From Puniceicoccaceae bacterium K14 (GTDB lineage Bacteria > Verrucomicrobiota > Verrucomicrobiia > Opitutales > Opitutaceae), in contig JAKYXN010000001.1 in assembly GCA_022538095.1 (NCBI GenBank), positions 113,182 through 177,181 on the forward strand: a DNA stretch of 64,000 bases, read 5' to 3'. Below, in pieces: positions 62,871 to 64,000 of the stretch (position 1 is the stretch's first letter; every line of letters starts with the position of its first letter). The translations under genes were made by a program, and so were the position numbers. The notes beneath the pieces were generated by a model. It ran no database searches. It saw nothing but the letters and a program-made list of their open reading frames with translations, and was not told where the DNA came from.

Positions 62871-63803
62871 ATGAACAAATCCCACGACATGGATATTAAA
62901 GAATCCAAGACACTTCGCAAAAACATCCTAACATGGCTAATTTTGCCGCTCACGCTACTATTAGCAGGTTGTGATCTCAAGATTACGGATCTCACTCCTT
63001 CCAGCATGAAGGCTAATCCGTCAAACGTTTACACCATCACCGCGCAAGTCGCCGTCACAAACAGCGCCGTAAAAGATGGAACTGTAAAACCGGAAATCAT
63101 TATAGATGGCAAAGCTTACCCAATGGTCGAAGCGCCAGGAGCCGGGAGTTTGTACGAATTCGACTACAAAATGCCGCGCGGCCAAAGCGAAGCGGCTTAC
63201 TACTTACTTGTTAGCTACGAAAGAAAAACAACCAATGGCTTCACGACCAAAGAAGCGTATACCGAGCTAACGAACATTTCAATTCAACGCCGCTACTCCG
63301 TAGACCTCGAAGTGGATCGAGCTCCAGTCGGAACAAAAGTTGCGATCCTTGGCCGTGGTTTTGCCGTCGGTGACAAGGTGATCGTAGGTGAAACACCTGC
63401 AGTCTCTCGATTAGAAAGCGCAACCGCTCTCGCCTTTTACGTCCCCACAATGCCTGAAGGTCGCAACTACGAAGTGAAGGTCCTTGGATCCCAAGGGGAG
63501 ATTTCCGCCGGCTTCATTCGGATCGACTCTAGCCAAATTCGAGTATCTCCGAGCTCAATCAGCATGAGTTCTGGGGGTCGCCGTCCAATGGTGTTCTCCA
63601 TCCCTGAAGATGCGCCTCCTGGCGGACTCCGCGTCGATGTTACCACCGATGTCCCTGCTAGCATCATTATGCCAGAAGTCATAATTCCAGCAGGCCAACG
63701 CTCAGTAAGCGTGACACTCGAAGGCGGCGAACCTGCAGAAGGTAGTATTTTCGTCGAAGTACCTGGCTACAACGAAGTCGTCCTCCCTGTGACGATCAAC
63801 TAG
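62871..63803 (+). CDS. IPT/TIG-like lipoprotein, unknown function
   Basis: 310 residues. The N-terminus has a signal peptide with a lipobox (LLAGC, Cys near 34). Three beta-sandwich segments follow: an uncharacterised domain (about 40-145), an IPT/TIG-like domain (about 150-222: APVGTKVAILGRGFAVGDKV, ATALAFYVP) and a C-terminal Ig-like domain (about 225-310). These are binding rather than enzymatic folds, typical of cell-surface proteins. It is monocistronic, with its own terminator. Confidence 0.85.
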   Translation: MNKSHDMDIKESKTLRKNILTWLILPLTLLLAGCDLKITDLTPSSMKANPSNVYTITAQVAVTNSAVKDGTVKPEIIIDGKAYPMVEAPGAGSLYEFDYKMPRGQSEAAYYLLVSYERKTTNGFTTKEAYTELTNISIQRRYSVDLEVDRAPVGTKVAILGRGFAVGDKVIVGETPAVSRLESATALAFYVPTMPEGRNYEVKVLGSQGEISAGFIRIDSSQIRVSPSSISMSSGGRRPMVFSIPEDAPPGGLRVDVTTDVPASIIMPEVIIPAGQRSVSVTLEGGEPAEGSIFVEVPGYNEVVLPVTIN

Positions 63804-63828
63804 CCTACTTCCAAAGTCCATTTTAGCA

Positions 63829-63860
63829 AAAGCTGCCATTCCTCAGGATGGCAGCTTTTT
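63829..63860 (+). terminator. Rho-independent terminator of the IPT/TIG lipoprotein gene
   Basis: A perfect 11-bp stem (63829-63839 with 63848-63858) with an eight-base loop and a TTTTT tail. It lies 26 bases after the stop codon. Confidence 0.92.
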
Positions 63861-64000
63861 AGTGCTCTACGCACACTTAATTGACTTACTCTTCTAACGA
63901 AACTTACTAGAGCAATTTTCTTTAAAATAGTCGCATTTTAATAGCGCTTTTTCTCAAAAAGCAGTTAGGGTGCCTCTTCCATGAAACCGTTAAGCATGGA

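Noticed and set aside
63981..64000. Possible start of another gene (ATG at 63981)
   Set aside because: Only six codons are visible, and the upstream promoter-like boxes are weak, so I cannot support a gene.

Overview
The window looks like chromosomal DNA of a free-living, probably marine, heterotroph of the phylum Verrucomicrobiota (class Opitutia). The clues are TonB-dependent receptors of the long verrucomicrobial type, a giant secreted FN3/Ig/beta-helix protein, Tat-exported sulfatase with a GH78 rhamnosidase, a protein of the Verrucomicrobia-enriched TIGR02597-like type, and system II cytochrome c maturation. The genus cannot be fixed from the sequence alone. No rRNA, normal tRNA, prophage, insertion sequence or CRISPR array was seen.

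Region by region. 1-19.6 kb: a polysaccharide-use locus. It holds a >2,676-residue secreted multidomain protein that runs off the left edge, a TonB receptor, a LacI-type regulator, a D-2-hydroxyacid dehydrogenase, a sulfatase, a GH78 alpha-L-rhamnosidase and an esterase, pointing to a sulfated rhamnose-containing glycan. 19.8-24.7 kb: a signalling operon of TonB receptor, YfiR-like periplasmic protein and hybrid histidine kinase. 25.0-29.2 kb: a zinc-site-less sirtuin, then a tight operon of a small basic ribbon-helix-helix-like protein, a CHAD protein, a ParA-type ATPase, a CYTH phosphatase and a Nudix hydrolase. I read this operon as a candidate polyphosphate-body positioning and turnover system. 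29.2-38.6 kb: housekeeping and accessory metabolism (MTAP-like phosphorylase, GDP-mannose 3,5-epimerase, TPMT-like methyltransferase, a sodium:amino-acid symporter with a near-perfect sigma-54 promoter, GtrA, and the conserved tesA/ybbA/ybbP set).

38.6-45.5 kb is the most striking part, an RNA repair and quality-control locus. RtcR (CARF plus sigma-54 activator) diverges from a Ro60/Rsr homologue. This is followed by an array of four tandem Y-RNA-like genes, then a 94-residue membrane protein, RtcA and RtcB. Two of the four RNAs contain a circularly permuted tRNA mimic (T arm, closed acceptor stem, D arm, in that order), one has a partial mimic and one has none. The expected logic is that RtcR senses RNA damage, sigma-54 fires, Ro60 is loaded with different Y RNAs that tether different partners, and RtcA/RtcB process and rejoin RNA ends.

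45.8-64 kb: a hybrid kinase with its own NMT1-type lipoprotein sensor, a SIS/aldo-keto reductase/hydrolase catabolic trio, an ECF sigma factor with a four-helix membrane partner, a minimal kinase-like protein, CcsA/ResB cytochrome c maturation with an internally duplicated lipoprotein, HemW, and an IPT/TIG-like lipoprotein closed by a clear terminator.
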